From: Tilletia caries
Lineage: Eukaryota > Basidiomycota > Exobasidiomycetes > Tilletiales > Tilletiaceae
Direction: 5' to 3'
DNA length: 64,000 bases
Assembly (NCBI GenBank): GCA_032718865.1
Contig: JALUTQ010000007.1
Coordinates: 1,798,001 to 1,862,000 of the forward strand
Positions 42,901 through 53,940 of this stretch are shown here, piece by piece. The notes under the pieces are model-generated. The model had not been told where the DNA came from. It searched no databases and saw only the letters and a program-made list of their open reading frames with translations. The stretch's first letter is position 1. Every line of letters starts with the position of its first letter. The translations under genes and the position numbers were made by a program.

Positions 42901-44801
42901 ATTGGCTACAGTGGGGTCGGACGTACCTCGGTGGACTTGCCGATGCTGTAGATACTTGGGGAGGACCGGTTCTCCATCCCAATCGCTCAGTCCTGTCTTG
43001 TTCCCACTGTTCTTGACCGGAGCCGGTTGGGAAGCCGCAGTAACGGGTGATGGTGAGGATCCACTCGGTTCATTTGGAGCCTGACCACCTGCTGCCGCTG
43101 CCGCAGCATCGGCCTCCGCTTTGCGAGCCGCCTGTATGCGAGCGAGCCGTTTTTGACCTTCTGTGATAAGACCAGCTTCAGCCTCAAGCTCCCATGCGTC
43201 CTTGACGACTGCAGGCTTAGGGGCAGCTGGAGCGATTGCCTCTTTTGTGCTTTGCTTGGAGCTCGAGCCGCGATCCTGTTCCGAGCCAACTGGAGGCAGA
43301 TTCGACTGCTGTGTTGAAGTCGGCTTCTGACCGCGTTTTTGCTTGAAGAGTTCTTCCCGTAAAGGATTGCCCCCCAGCAACACATGCAGGCGCCGCTTGC
43401 CTGGCTCCGATTGTACCTTCGACCGATCAGAGATTTGGACAAGTTCACGAGACGCGGATGGATCGTTGCCCGCGCCGAAACGAGATCCGAAAAAGGCCTC
43501 GAATTTATCCAAGTCGTCGATTTCGCACCGCTGCAGGTCCAGAATTGAAAGGGACTGCATGCCCTCGAAGGCACTGGTAGATACCTCGCCTCCTGTCGAT
43601 TGGAACACCTCATCACTGATGCCGTTCCCAGCGAAAACAAGCTCCTTCAATGCTGGAAGTCCAGTCAGCCCGTTCGGACGAACGTGCAGCACCACGGGCG
43701 AAAGCACAGCATTGTTGCTGAGGTCCAACCGTTCGAGCTGTGAGGGCCAGCTGATCGATCCCGAATCCGTCGCAGCGAGACCTAGTGCAGCATTCGTGAG
43801 CTTGTTCGAACCGAGGTTGAGCGTCTTCAGAGCGCGGAGGGGCATCGAACGCGGCCGCTGCGCCTCCAGAGCTAATGCCTCCTTCTCCTTCCGCCCCTTT
43901 GGCTGATCACGACCCAGACCCGCCCAGATTCCTTGATGTTCACTCTCCTGTTGTGCCTTGTCCCACTGCTCTCGTTCATCCCGTGCAGCTTCCACGGTTT
44001 GGTCGGTCCACAGCGACACCAGCTGGTTGTGAGAGATGTCAAGGGTGATGAGGTTGTCCAGCGCATTGAGCGCATCCGGCCACGAGGTCAATTTGTTGTG
44101 CGAGATCGTGAGGGATGTGAGGTTTTTGAGCTGGAAGAGACTGTGCGGAAGGTTGAGAAGGCGGTTATTGCGGAGCTGCGCCGTGCGGAAGGGGAGATAT
44201 CAGTCAGTCATCCTTCAAGTCGCGCCATAATGCAGCGGACAGCACTTACATCCAAGCTCGCCAGTGCGCGGAACGCATTGATCCGCTCGTCGATCTCCTC
44301 GAGCTCTCCGTTTGCTGCAATGAGCCCTCGAAGATCCTGTCGCTCCCACCACCGTAAACCGGGAGCCGAGAACCATCCTGGTGCGTCATCATCACAGAAC
44401 GAGAAAAGCTCTGCCGGAAGCTTCTTCAGCGCAGGAGAGCGCGAGGAGAGATTGATGCGACCTGAGGACGTAGATAGAACCATAATCAGCCGACAGCTCG
44501 GGGGTCGTTGGAACGCTCTCATCATCAATGCATCGGCCTTCTACCCACCATTTTGGCAAGCCTTGTTGAGGAGACCTTCGACAGAGGTCTGCACGAATGC
44601 AACGTCCTCCGTCGCAGCGCTCAGCGAGGTTGAATCGTACTGCTCGGACATGAAATCATTGCGAGTAAACGATGATGAACCGGAGCTCAGTTTTGGAGAC
44701 GCCGCCGTGGAGTCGAGCGCGTCCCGTTTCGTAGGAGATGAAGCTTTTGTGCGCTGCTGTTGCCGCGCTGCGCGGATCGCAGCCTTCACTGCCTCTGACA
44801 T
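39984..44801 (-). CDS. LRR domain fused to a two-finger CCCH protein
   Basis: Four exons (44801-44549, 44461-44250, 44175-42580, 42503-39984) join in frame to 1526 residues. Residues about 85-330 are a leucine-rich repeat domain (GRINLSSRSPALKKLP, NLTSLTISHNKLTSWPD, LITLDISHNQL, LKTLNLGSNKL, LERLDLSNNAV). A helical DAWELEAEAGLITEGQKR block typical of fungal LRRC40-like proteins follows. At about 628 come two CCCH fingers of C-X7-C-X5-C-X3-H type (CKFFRSNGC..., CAYWAKGQCKFGHKC...) and the HILPGQPVS-MDRKNKRAAQQ block of Lee1-like RNA-binding proteins, then a Ser/Gly/Pro-rich tail of about 800 residues. The LRR and CCCH parts lie in one exon without a stop, so this looks like a true gene fusion. 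Confidence 0.82.
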
Positions 44802-45144
44802 TGGGGTCGGAGCAGGCGTTGGACGTGGGACTGGGTGGGAAGCTCGCAAGTGTGGGCAAGACTCAAATGAAAGGCACCCCTTTGCTTTGCGCTTCCTCGC
44901 AGAAGGGCAAAGATCCGAGCAAAATTTCTCGGCCGTAGAGCATCCAGCGACTCACTCACTCACTCGGCGCCTGTGCAGGCTTGGAAGTACAGTTGGAACT
45001 GACTTGGAAGTCAGCACTCAGCAAACGAAGGAACCCGGACGATTATGGAGAAGTGTTGGAACGAGAGTGGAACAGACGGACGTAACCTGGCTGCTAGATC
45101 TAAATGAGAGGGATCGACGAGAAGAGATATTCGAGGGAGAATGG
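44802..45144. other. intergenic; promoter of the LRR-CCCH gene
   Basis: 343 bp between the start of the LRR-CCCH gene and the stop of the monooxygenase gene, both on the minus strand. A CACTCACTCACTC run lies near 44,950. No gene is seen. Confidence 0.45.
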
Positions 45145-47630
45145 TTACTCGGCCTTGTTGTGCGCTACCTCAATCGAGTTTGGCGCTTGTATCGCCAAGG
45201 GGGCAGCATGTCGCCGGAAAGGGATGAGCTTGGAAGTCGAGAGATGGAAGCTGGGCTCGCCCAATGCACGTCCCTTCTTGTCAACTTTGTCCGTGGACCG
45301 TTCCCAGAATCCGTAGCCAAAGAGAATGAAGAAGAAGTACTGGATTGGCGGAAAGCACATAAAGTCAATTCAAATGCTCTCCAAAAACGGTTGCAGGCCG
45401 CCGGAGGTGACAAACATGGGACACTTACCCGTGTACGCCGCGGAACAACGAAGATAAAGCCGACCAGCCAGACCATCAGCTCAGCGTAGGTAAAGAAGGT
45501 CAGACCGGGGGCGGGCGATTTCTCCTTGATGAAGCGAATCAAATCTGTCCAGAGACGCTGTATAATGGGGGCAGAACTGTCAGCCCGAACGATCTTCAGA
45601 CTGGCCAGAAAGAGCGACACTTACCATGTTTCGGGGGTGAGGCCTGCATTTCTGATCCATGAGAAGCTGTGAGACGTAGAGCGCGCAAGAAGATCAGCAC
45701 ACAGACTCAGGCAAAGGCGCTTCGATACACATTACTCACCACCATAGCGATACGAGCGTAAATTCCGATGTGCCTGAGAACATCATGATACGTGAGATAT
45801 TGGAAGGGACGAAAGTGTGCCAAGAATGGAAGGACTCACCAGTTTCCAACAGTTCCGATGGCATTCTTGTAGGTGGCATTGGTCAACAGCACGGAAGGGT
45901 CCTAATCGAAAACTCCCACAGTCAGCAAGAGCTCGCTTGGTCCAACAGGTCAGGGGAATAAGGTGGCTCACCTGAACCGGGAAGACTTGCAGGTAGCAAG
46001 AAGGAGGCGTGTAGTCTTCTGGGAACAAGTCTTTGGGCAAGAAGTCCAGTGTGGGACGATTGAAACCGGTAGCGACGACGATGACATCCGCTTCGTACTC
46101 CACATGTTCTCCCTCCTCTCCCTTCTTCTGCGTCTTTCCTCGCTTGTTAAAGAGCACGCCGTGCTCCTGGACTTCGATAAGATCTCCGCGTTGGTAGTCG
46201 GCTTTGCCTTCGCGGATATGAGTGAGAGCAGAGTTGTTGACTATGGGGGTTCCGGCAAAGAGGGGAACCTTGTAGGGCGCCATCTTGTCCTCAAGATCAC
46301 GGTAGTGCAGCTTGCGGATGAGGAACTGGGCAACAGGACCCATCAAGATTCCCTGGCGACCGAATGGGTTCAGAGCCAGCACAATGTCTGGACGATCAAC
46401 GACGTCCGAATCAATAGACTTTCGGTCAGCTTTGTTGTGTATGATGCTTTGGAATGACTGAAAGCTCACCAATGATGGTAGAACGGGGGATGATCCACTT
46501 GTCACTTCGAGCGAGAATGATCGCACTCTTGGCTTGCTTCTCGACGGCTAACTCGAGTGCTTCGATTCCGGAGGCTCCGCCGCCTACGACGATGACACGC
46601 TTCCCCCTGAGGTCGACGCCGTCAAGTTCGGAAGAGTGCACGATCTTGCCCTTAAAGTTGTCCTGTCCTTTGAGGTCCATGCGGTGAGGCGTTCCGCAGG
46701 TGCCGACAGTGGCGACAACTGCGTCGAAGATCTCGCCTTCATTACCGTTGACGATCCAGCGGGCGTGGCCTCCCTCTGTAGGATCGGTGGACGACTTGTG
46801 GCGCGTGACAGAGGTGACTTTGTGCTAAGGGAAGGAAGAGGAATTTACTCGACCGGGTTAGCATCTATCCGCACCGTCAAACGAAATACTCTCAAGTCTA
46901 CGTCACTCACGTGGAAGCGTGTCTTCTTGTCCAGGCCGTAGGCTTTCCAGATCTGCTCCAGATTGTCGAGAATCTCATCCCGCTTGGGGTAGGAGTGTGT
47001 GTACATGACCGAAGGAAAGAAACTGAAGACGAGGTTGCGTCAGCTTCATGAGAGCCTCTGCAACTCTGCATTTCGGCAGACTCACCGGTACATCAAGCTA
47101 TTCAGCTGGAGACCCGAAGTAGAGTTGACTCTTTTTTTGCCCCAGATACCACCAAGCTCCGAGGCTTCATCGAAGATGACGACGTCAAAGCCATGGCCGA
47201 CGAAGTGGGCGGCACTAGAAAGACCGGTCACACCGGCGCCGATTATGGCGATATGTCCAAGGGGCTTTTGGCGGAATTGGCGGTCTACACACGTCAAAAT
47301 GCGAATTGGATCAGCCGGCAACACAGTGAGTATACTCGGGAGGCCGCAGCATCACTTGTCCAAAACTCACCAGGTGTTGGGGGTGCGAAAAGGTATGCGA
47401 GGACGGCTGATGTACGATACGTTTTCCATGATTTAGCTCGGGAAACGATGACCCTATAACACCTGTCAATACTCACCCTGGTAAAGCTGGTAGAACCACA
47501 CCACGACCTGGATCGGCTGTCGGCGAGAATAAGGAGAAGGTATCAGAAGTCGAGAGCACACAACAAGGCGAGGACGAGTGAGATCTAAACTTACGTGGAG
47601 AGGATGCGAGTTTGGGTCTGGACGCGCCAT
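45145..47630 (-). CDS. flavin-containing monooxygenase with C-terminal membrane segments
   Basis: Many short exons on the minus strand. The start is taken as ATG 47630 (MARPDPNSHPLH), the next exon is 47516-47477, and the stop is TAA at 45145-45147. Blocks in family order: the FAD Rossmann motif IAIIGAGVTGLSSA, FDEASELGGIWG, SYPKRDEILDNLEQ, the NADPH motif VIVVGGGASGIEALELAV, DKWIIPRSTIIG, and the VIVVATGFNRPTLDFLP block. A tail with hydrophobic stretches (TYAELMVWLVGFIFVV, YFFFILFGYGFW) suggests membrane attachment. These enzymes use NADPH and O2 to oxygenate small nucleophilic or ketone substrates. The substrate is unknown and no secondary-metabolite neighbours are seen. All main motifs are intact. 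Confidence 0.85.
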
Positions 47631-47866
47631 TCTGGAAGAGACGGCGGGAGGAGAAACGCGCAGAGGGGCCTGAGGAGATGGTGGACGCGTTGAAGTAGAA
47701 GAAGAACGATCACCCTCAGGCCTCAGCGAAGCCCTGAGCACCTCCCTACATCGAATAATGCATGATGACGAGTAAGTAGTACAAGAACGGCGCAGGAACT
47801 GCTTGAAGCCTTAAGGGTCTCTAAACTCTAAATTATCTTATCTTATCTGACGCACACCTTCTGGAG
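47631..47866. other. upstream region of the monooxygenase gene
   Basis: 236 bp up to the LTR boundary. A TATCTTATCTTATCT run (about 47,832-47,848) holds GATA-type sites (rc AGATAAGATA), plausible for a GATA-factor target. Confidence 0.35.
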
Positions 47867-49095
47867 TGTGGTTGACCGAAAGGCCGATGGGGTCTCGCTT
47901 AGTGCGGGTCTGTGCGGTTCGCTCGGGCCGGAAGAGGTGGGCTCGACCAGTCGGAGCAGGGCCAAGCAGGAGGGATAAGACTTGCGAGGCGATTGAAGAG
48001 GGTGAGGGTCGTATGAGGAGTAGGTGAATGAAGGGTAGAGTTGAGAGGGATCTTTGTAGAGTCAGGAGTCAGGCAATTCAAACGAGAGAGAGATTCTGGG
48101 AGAACAAGGTGTGGATTTCTTCTGAGAGTGAGGAAAGAGACAGGGTTTTTATAGCTAGGGGAGGGCAGGATTGGTAGCTAGGGGCGAGTGTGCGTGTGGG
48201 TGACTGAGCAGGATGGAGGGTGGCCTTGGTGCGATCGAGCAGAGGAGGATGATGGCCTTGGTGCGATCGACCAGAGGAGGATGAGACTGGGATGGTTGAG
48301 CAGGATGGAGGGTGGCCTTGGTGCGATCGAGCAGAGGAGGATGGTGGTCTTGGTGCGATCGACCAGAGAAGGATGGTGGCCTTGGGCGATCGACCAGAGG
48401 AGGATGAGACTGGGGTGGTTGAGCAGGATGTGTTGACGGTCTTGGACTTTGCTCAAGACCTTCGCCTCTTGGGGAGTGACGAGGTTGAGGACCGCGTCTT
48501 CATGGTGGGAGAGGGCCGCGGCTTGATGGGAGACGCTGACTTGAGTGCCGGGGGTGTGGATTGCTTCTCGATGGGGGGTGCTGACTTGGATGCCGGGGGT
48601 GTGGACGGCTTCTCGATGAGGGGTGCTGGCTTGGGTGCCGGGGGTGTGTTTGGGTTGGGCGAGGACTGCTTCCCGATGCGGGAGATCTCGTTGGTCTTGG
48701 CTCGTTGCTGCGCAAGCGGAGGCTCGTCAGGGCTCGGGGACGGGGTTGGCGAGCGGGAGAGGGTGAGAGTAACGACGAGTGTGGGTGTTGGCCTGCGACC
48801 ATCGGGCGCCGCATCCGGAGAGCCTTGCTGAGCCATTGTGAAGGCTGGTCGGTGTCCGCATGTAGGATAGCTGTGATGAGGTGAGAAGAGGGGTCATGTT
48901 GGAAGGAGAGGAGGGGAGATGATGGAGCTGCGTGAGGGAACGGAGATGAGGAGCAGGCTTGGGTGAATGCATGAAGCAGGGTTCAGGAATAATGAGATGT
49001 TCTTTGATCGGGATGAGTAGCGTGGTTGGCCATTTTATCCGGGAGAGATGAGACTGGAGTGACCTAGCCGCGAGGGGGTCTGAGCGGCTACCACA
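47867..49095 (-). mobile_element. 3' LTR of the large Ty3/gypsy element
   Basis: Positions 47867-49095 start TGTGGTTGACC and end GGCTACCACA, so the ends form TGTGG...CCACA. The block to 48998 is repeated nearly identically at 58598-60968. A poly-purine tract on the element strand (G-rich, plus-strand 49096-49109) lies directly inside. It contains 45-bp tandem units (about 48,200-48,420; GCAGGATGGAGGGTGGCC) and, on the element sense strand, a Pro/Ser-rich open frame (48836-48453, MAQQGSPDAAPDGRR...) conserved in the other LTR. Confidence 0.85.
48200..48420. repeat. ~45-bp tandem repeats inside the LTR
   Basis: Four to five imperfect units contain GTGCGATCGAGCAGAGGAGG (or GACCAGAGGAGG). The other LTR has fewer units (about 58,940-59,045), which is a normal copy-number difference. 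Confidence 0.8.
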
Positions 49096-50720
49096 ACCCC
49101 CCCCCCCCAACTAATGAGGTCGAGCCGTGGTCGACCAGGGTCGTGTAAAGGTCGGGGTCGAGGTCGAGGGCAGGTCGGCAGCATGGCGGCGTGCAAAAGT
49201 AGCAGTCGTTCGGGTGGCTAACGTTTTCGGTCGTCGGAACGCTTTCTGGAACGTTCGTTTGTGCGTTGGGGTCGATTGAGCATTCAGCTTCCTCGCCGTT
49301 GTAGCAGCTGGGGTGGTTAGGAAGCTCTCGGAGCGTGCCCGGGTTCGGGTCATCGAACGTAACAGTGGCCCCAGGCCCAGGCAAGTCGTTAATCATCGCT
49401 TGAGGTTCATGGATGAGAGTAGGTTGGGGTCCAAGCGTTGTGTTGAACGTTCCGTCGACTGCGTCGTCCAGGAAAAAACGTTCCTCGTTGATCACACGAG
49501 GCCTTGGAAAGTATTCGCGCAGGCGATCGGAGCCGTAGTTTCGTTCGAGGGGGGTACCATCGAGCTCTTGAAGTTCGTACGAACCGGAATGGGTCTGTCG
49601 GATGATCGCGTAAGGTCCCTTCCAGCGATCCTCAGCCTTGGCCATGAAGGTGGAGGTTGACTTGATCAGTACCATCGTACCGGGAGCAAGAGGTTCTCGC
49701 CGTTTGTGATCCTGTCGTCGGTCCATATAATCCCGTCCTTGCGCCCGTGCTTGGTGTAATAGTGCAGCGGCCGTCTGAAGGTCTTCGTCCCGTCTTCGAA
49801 GTTGGCGGGCTCGGGCACCCAGGAGGTCCGCTCGGGTGTGAATCTGAGCCCAGTCAACGATCTGGAACGAAGTGAGGTCGTGATCGATGGGCAGGAGCGG
49901 GCTGTATCCGAAGACAAGTTCGAAAGGGGATCGTCCGGTCGTTCGTCGGGCGGTGATGCGGTCTGCCAGGAGGATGTGTGGCAGGTAAAGATGGCATCGT
50001 TCACGGTCATCGTAGGAAGCCTTAAGCAGTCCTTCGACGATTGGGGCGTGTCCTCGCTCCACAATTGCGTTCCCTTGAGGATGGTTTGGTGTGATTCGCG
50101 CATGTCGTAGACCCAGGCGTCGCAATAGTGCCTCAGTTTCTCCCGAGTTCTCTGGGCCGTTGTCGGTCAGGATTTGCCGTACCATGGGACCGTAGCGTGC
50201 GAGGATGTCGTCCTCGATGAACTTGGCGACAGAGGAGGCAAGCTTGTTCGGGAGGGCGCGGGCCTCGACTCATCCTGTGAGAAGGTCTCGTGCGATAACA
50301 AGGTATCGACGTAGTCCCGTACCAGTTCCGGTGTCTACGATGTCCAGGGCAAAGTCTTCGAAGAGGCGGGGAATTGGCGTGCTTCGCTGGGCCTCTACCT
50401 CGGTCTCTCGGCTTCTTCGTTGGCAGGTAGCGCAGGACCGAGCGTGTTTGGCGCAGTCACCTCGAATGGATTCCCACCAGAAACGTTCGAGTAGCAGCGC
50501 CGTCATCGCATCTCGACCGCGGTGGCCTAGCTCCTCGTGTGCGTAGGCCATGACCTTGACCTTGTCGTCTGGATTGTCGATCACGAGCTGCGGGCTCCTT
50601 TCTGGGTTCCTGCGATACAGTCGTCCTTGACCCTTGTTCCATGAAGAAACCGATGAGCTGCCCGCGGATTCTCTTTCGTTCCTGTCGGGACAGTTTGGAA
50701 AGGTCGGGATGGGTCCCTCC
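49088..50720 (-). pseudogene. integrase region of the Ty3/gypsy element
   Basis: The zinc-binding HHCC part (HEELGHRGRDAMTALL ... CATCQR) is followed by the catalytic core with Asp in FALDIVDTG, Asp in ILTDNGPEN and Glu in NAIVERGH, then a C-terminal part with KAEDRWKGPYAI and YGSDRLREY (GPY/F-like module). The core joins new cDNA to host DNA. The frame is broken by TGA at 50270-50272, where families usually have Trp (LTG-stop-VEAR), and by a frameshift near 50,635. It overlaps the polypurine tract by a few bases. MITE F separates it from the RNase H region. Confidence 0.85.
49096..49109 (-). other. polypurine tract of the Ty3/gypsy element
   Basis: On the minus strand this is TTG followed by a run of 12 G residues and TT, directly upstream of the 3' LTR start (TGTGGTAGCC). 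Its position matches the plus-strand primer site of LTR retroelements. Confidence 0.65.
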
Positions 50721-51496
50721 GGTGGAGTAAGGATGAGCCCGGAGCGCCCCGGAGTGCTCCGTACTCCGGGGCCCAAACTCCGGGGCGCTCCGCTGACTTT
50801 CTGTGGTGCTCCGTGCTCCGTCTCTTTTCAGAGTTACACCAGCATCTTACTCCGTACTCCGTCACTATAAGGAGCACAAGAGAAAACTTACTCCGTGCTC
50901 CGTCAAATTATGAAGTGTTTGAGAAAGTCTACTCCGTACTCCGTAGCTACGGAGCCCGGATAATCCGGGGGAGCTCCGTACTCCGGGAGATGAGATCACA
51001 AATCCCAAAATATGGTATGATTTCAGAAATGTGTATGCTGGTGATCAAGCTTGTAGCAGCTGTGCTTAAGAGAACAGCCTGAGAGCGCTTGAAAAGCTGT
51101 TTTGGCGAGATTTAGACTACGAGATGAGATTTGTGAAAATAATTTTTTTGAAAATTGACCCCATAAAACCCATGTTTATAGCAAAATACCTTCCTCATGA
51201 GAAAAATGTGGAGGCCCCGGAGCGCCCCGGACTCCGGGGGTAACTCCGTACTCCGTCACATTTCGCAGGTATTTACTCCGTACTCCGGGGAAATTCTGCA
51301 AAGCCCATAGGTCAGCTCCGTACTCCGGGGAACTTCGTACAATACTTAAGCGTCAGCTCCGTACTACGGCAACGGTGAGGTAACCTCCCAATTCTCACTC
51401 CGTACTCCCGGCTCCCCCGGAGTGTGGCCCCGGATAACCGGGGCGCTCCGGCAAAGCCGCTCCGGGGCTTACTCCGTGCTCATCCTTACGGTGGAG
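50721..51496. mobile_element. motif-dense MITE F nested in the Ty3/gypsy pol gene (CTCCGTACTCCGG)
   Basis: The element (about 50727-51489, 763 bp) starts GTAAGGATGAGC and ends with the perfect inverted copy GCTCATCCTTAC. It is flanked by GGTGGA (50721-50726; 51490-51495; one more G can be counted). The interior is full of CTCCGTACTCCG and CCGGGGCGCTCCGG words in both orientations. Removing it rejoins the pol frame between the RNase H and integrase zinc-binding parts. There is no transposase. Confidence 0.88.
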
Positions 51497-53940
51497 AGCC
51501 ATAGTGCGAGTCCTCCGAAGCGTTGGACGTACTTGTTCTTCGCGAACTTGTAATCGGGGACGTCATTGTTCGTGTCGATCGATTGCGTGAGAACGGTGTG
51601 TTCGATTGACCGTACATGTCCGTCCTCCGGCCACGCTTCCGCTTCCTCTGCGTTGTTGAAGTTTGTTCGTGAGAGGCCGTCGGGAATAACGTGATGTTTG
51701 CCGGGGATGTGTCGTATCGTAAAGTCGTATTCCTTGAGGTTGGCGATCCACCGAATCATGGTGGCGTTACCAACGTCGGGCTTGTTGATCATCTGCCGGA
51801 GAGACATGGCGTCGACCTCAAGGATGAAGCGTGTGCCGATCAGATGGTACCGTAGTTTCCGGATGGCCTTGTATACTCCGCACAGCTCGAGTTTTGGTTG
51901 GCTATATCGTGCCTCGGTCTCGGTCATGGCGATGGAGTCGTACAGTACCACTACTCGTCCTCGAGGAGCAGGGTGTTCTTGAAGCAACGTGTACCCTACT
52001 GCGATCTGGGAGGAGTCCACGGAGACAACGATGGACGAGGTCGACTCGTAATCGATCACTCCGAGATAATGGTGCGCCGCGGCCGCCGTTTTTGACGTTT
52101 TTCTACCGCTGCCGTTGCCTCCGGGTTCCATTTGAACGTTCGTCCTACGAGCTTTCGCAGAGGCTCGTCGATGATGGCCATGTCCTTGATGAATGGGCGA
52201 AGGAAATTCGCGATCCCGAGGAATCCTCGGAGCGATGATTGGGAGGGACAGGGATTGGGCCATTCCTGGAGCTTGTCAATCTTGTCCGGGCCGGCGCTCT
52301 TGCCCTCGAAACCGACTCGGATCCCGGTGATATCGAGTTCATCCGTAATCACCACCAGCTTCGCTCCAGAGACGGCCAAGTGGGCGTGCTCGATTCGATA
52401 CAGGAATCGTTCGAACGTGATGGCATATTCGAAAACCCATCGCCTGATGGTTGAGTCGGGCAGCGTTTGATCATCGTATCGTGTTCTTGGTCCCTTGATA
52501 CCGAAGTCGTCGATGAATGGGACGATGTTGTCAGGCACGTCGTCTCCTCCTACGTGGTCGCTGACCCGCTGTGCCACCGCCGGAGAGTTTGTTCCTCCCT
52601 GTGGTAGTCCGGTTTTCTGAAGCAGGCCGAGGGGAGTCCTGAAGGCTGTGAGTAGTCGAGAGCCGGGATCCAAGGGTAGCTGGTCGAAGAAGGAGAGTAA
52701 GTCGCCCAAGCCGTAACATACTCTTCCCACGAAGCCGTCGACGTAATCAGGTAGGTAGGGTGGGATGTTGGCATCCCGGACGGTGTATTGGTTGGCCGTC
52801 CGCATGTCAATGATCATTCTGAGGTCTCCATTCTTCTTCTTGACGAAGAAATGTGAAGTGACATAGGGGCTCGTGGATGGCTCTAGGTCGCCGTCTCGAA
52901 GTTGTTCTCTGAGGAGTCGGATTGCTGCTTCTCGATCTGCTCTTGGATATGGGGGGGATGGGTCCGTCCACGGTTCGTGTTTCGAGAGGTTGATGACGAA
53001 GGGGTCAGTGTAGGCCGGGTTAAGGGACCGTTTGTCCTTCTTGTCGAAGGCAATCGCTTTTTGACGGAGCGTGATCACATGGAGTAGGAGGTTGCGTTCT
53101 TCGTCGTTGATGAATCCTGGGGGGCCAAAGCTGAGATTGTTAATTCGTTCAATGGTCAGCTTTTCTGTGGGTCGGAAGGGAGGGACGTTAGCAGTCAATG
53201 GTGTGCTGTATGGATCGCGATCGTATTGAATCGTTCGCAGAGTTTGGTGAATGAAGTTCGAGGACGGCACGGCGGTGGGTCGGATCTTATCCTCCACGGT
53301 TTTTCGCTTCGTATTAATGTGGTGAGTCATCGGAGTCGTCGTCCATGCTCCAGAGCTGACGAGCCTGTGCTGATTGACCTGTAACTGAAGGTGGTTAGCT
53401 TCAGCTTTCGTTCGTAAATGTCCCGCACCCTCAAGTGTATCGGTGTGAGCAGGGTCGTCAGGGTCGACCACCTGTAACTCCACGATCTTGTTGTCATCGG
53501 TCGTCATCGTAGCATTTCCTGACACACAGTCAATGCTGATTCGAAGGGCGTTGAGGGCTGGCATTCCAAGCAAGATATCGTATCCACATTTCTCTTGAAC
53601 GAAGAAGTGTACTGTTGCCATGACCGAACCGATTCGGATGGGACAATGTTCGACCAGTCCGTCGAGGACGCTCTTGTTCTGCCCGGCACCGACCACGACA
53701 TGTCGTCCATCGTAACGGAGTGGGAATCGGTGCTCCTGTTGTATTCGGCTTCGCATCACATTGATCTGGGAACCGGAGTCGAGTAGGGCTCGGTATCCCC
53801 GGTTGCCGATGTAAACTGTTCCCATCGGTAGTCCACGAGTGTACCAAGATGGTCCATCTTCTTCCCCGTGGATGGTGGCGTGGTTGATTTGGTGCACGAG
53901 GTGTTCCGTCACTTCTTCCTGGTTGTGGGGGAATCGCGTT
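51490..53940 (-). pseudogene. protease, reverse transcriptase and RNase H of the Ty3/gypsy element
   Basis: From about 53,940 the frame reads the aspartic protease (ALLDSGSQINVM, catalytic DSG). It is followed by the reverse transcriptase (SHFFVKKKNGDLRMIIDMR; GLGDLLSFFDQLPL; TGLPQGGTNSPA; catalytic FIDDFG) up to 52,056, then, after a frameshift near 52,085, the RNase H domain (VSVDSSQIAVG; KLELCGVYKAIRKL; RFILEVDAMSL; HIPGKHHVIPDGLSR). Family members use FIDD or YVDD at the active site. The order PR-RT-RH-IN is that of Ty3/gypsy (Metaviridae). A +1 frame change joins it to Gag. Apart from the frameshift the catalytic blocks look intact. Confidence 0.9.

Noticed and set aside
43933..45489. 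518-codon plus-strand frame
   Set aside because: It is antisense to the LRR-CCCH gene and the monooxygenase 3' end, both of which have clear domains and introns on the other strand; no domain of its own.
48292..48831. Gly-rich plus-strand protein in the LTR
   Set aside because: It is the antisense of the Pro/Ser-rich sense-strand frame and of tandem repeats; no domain.
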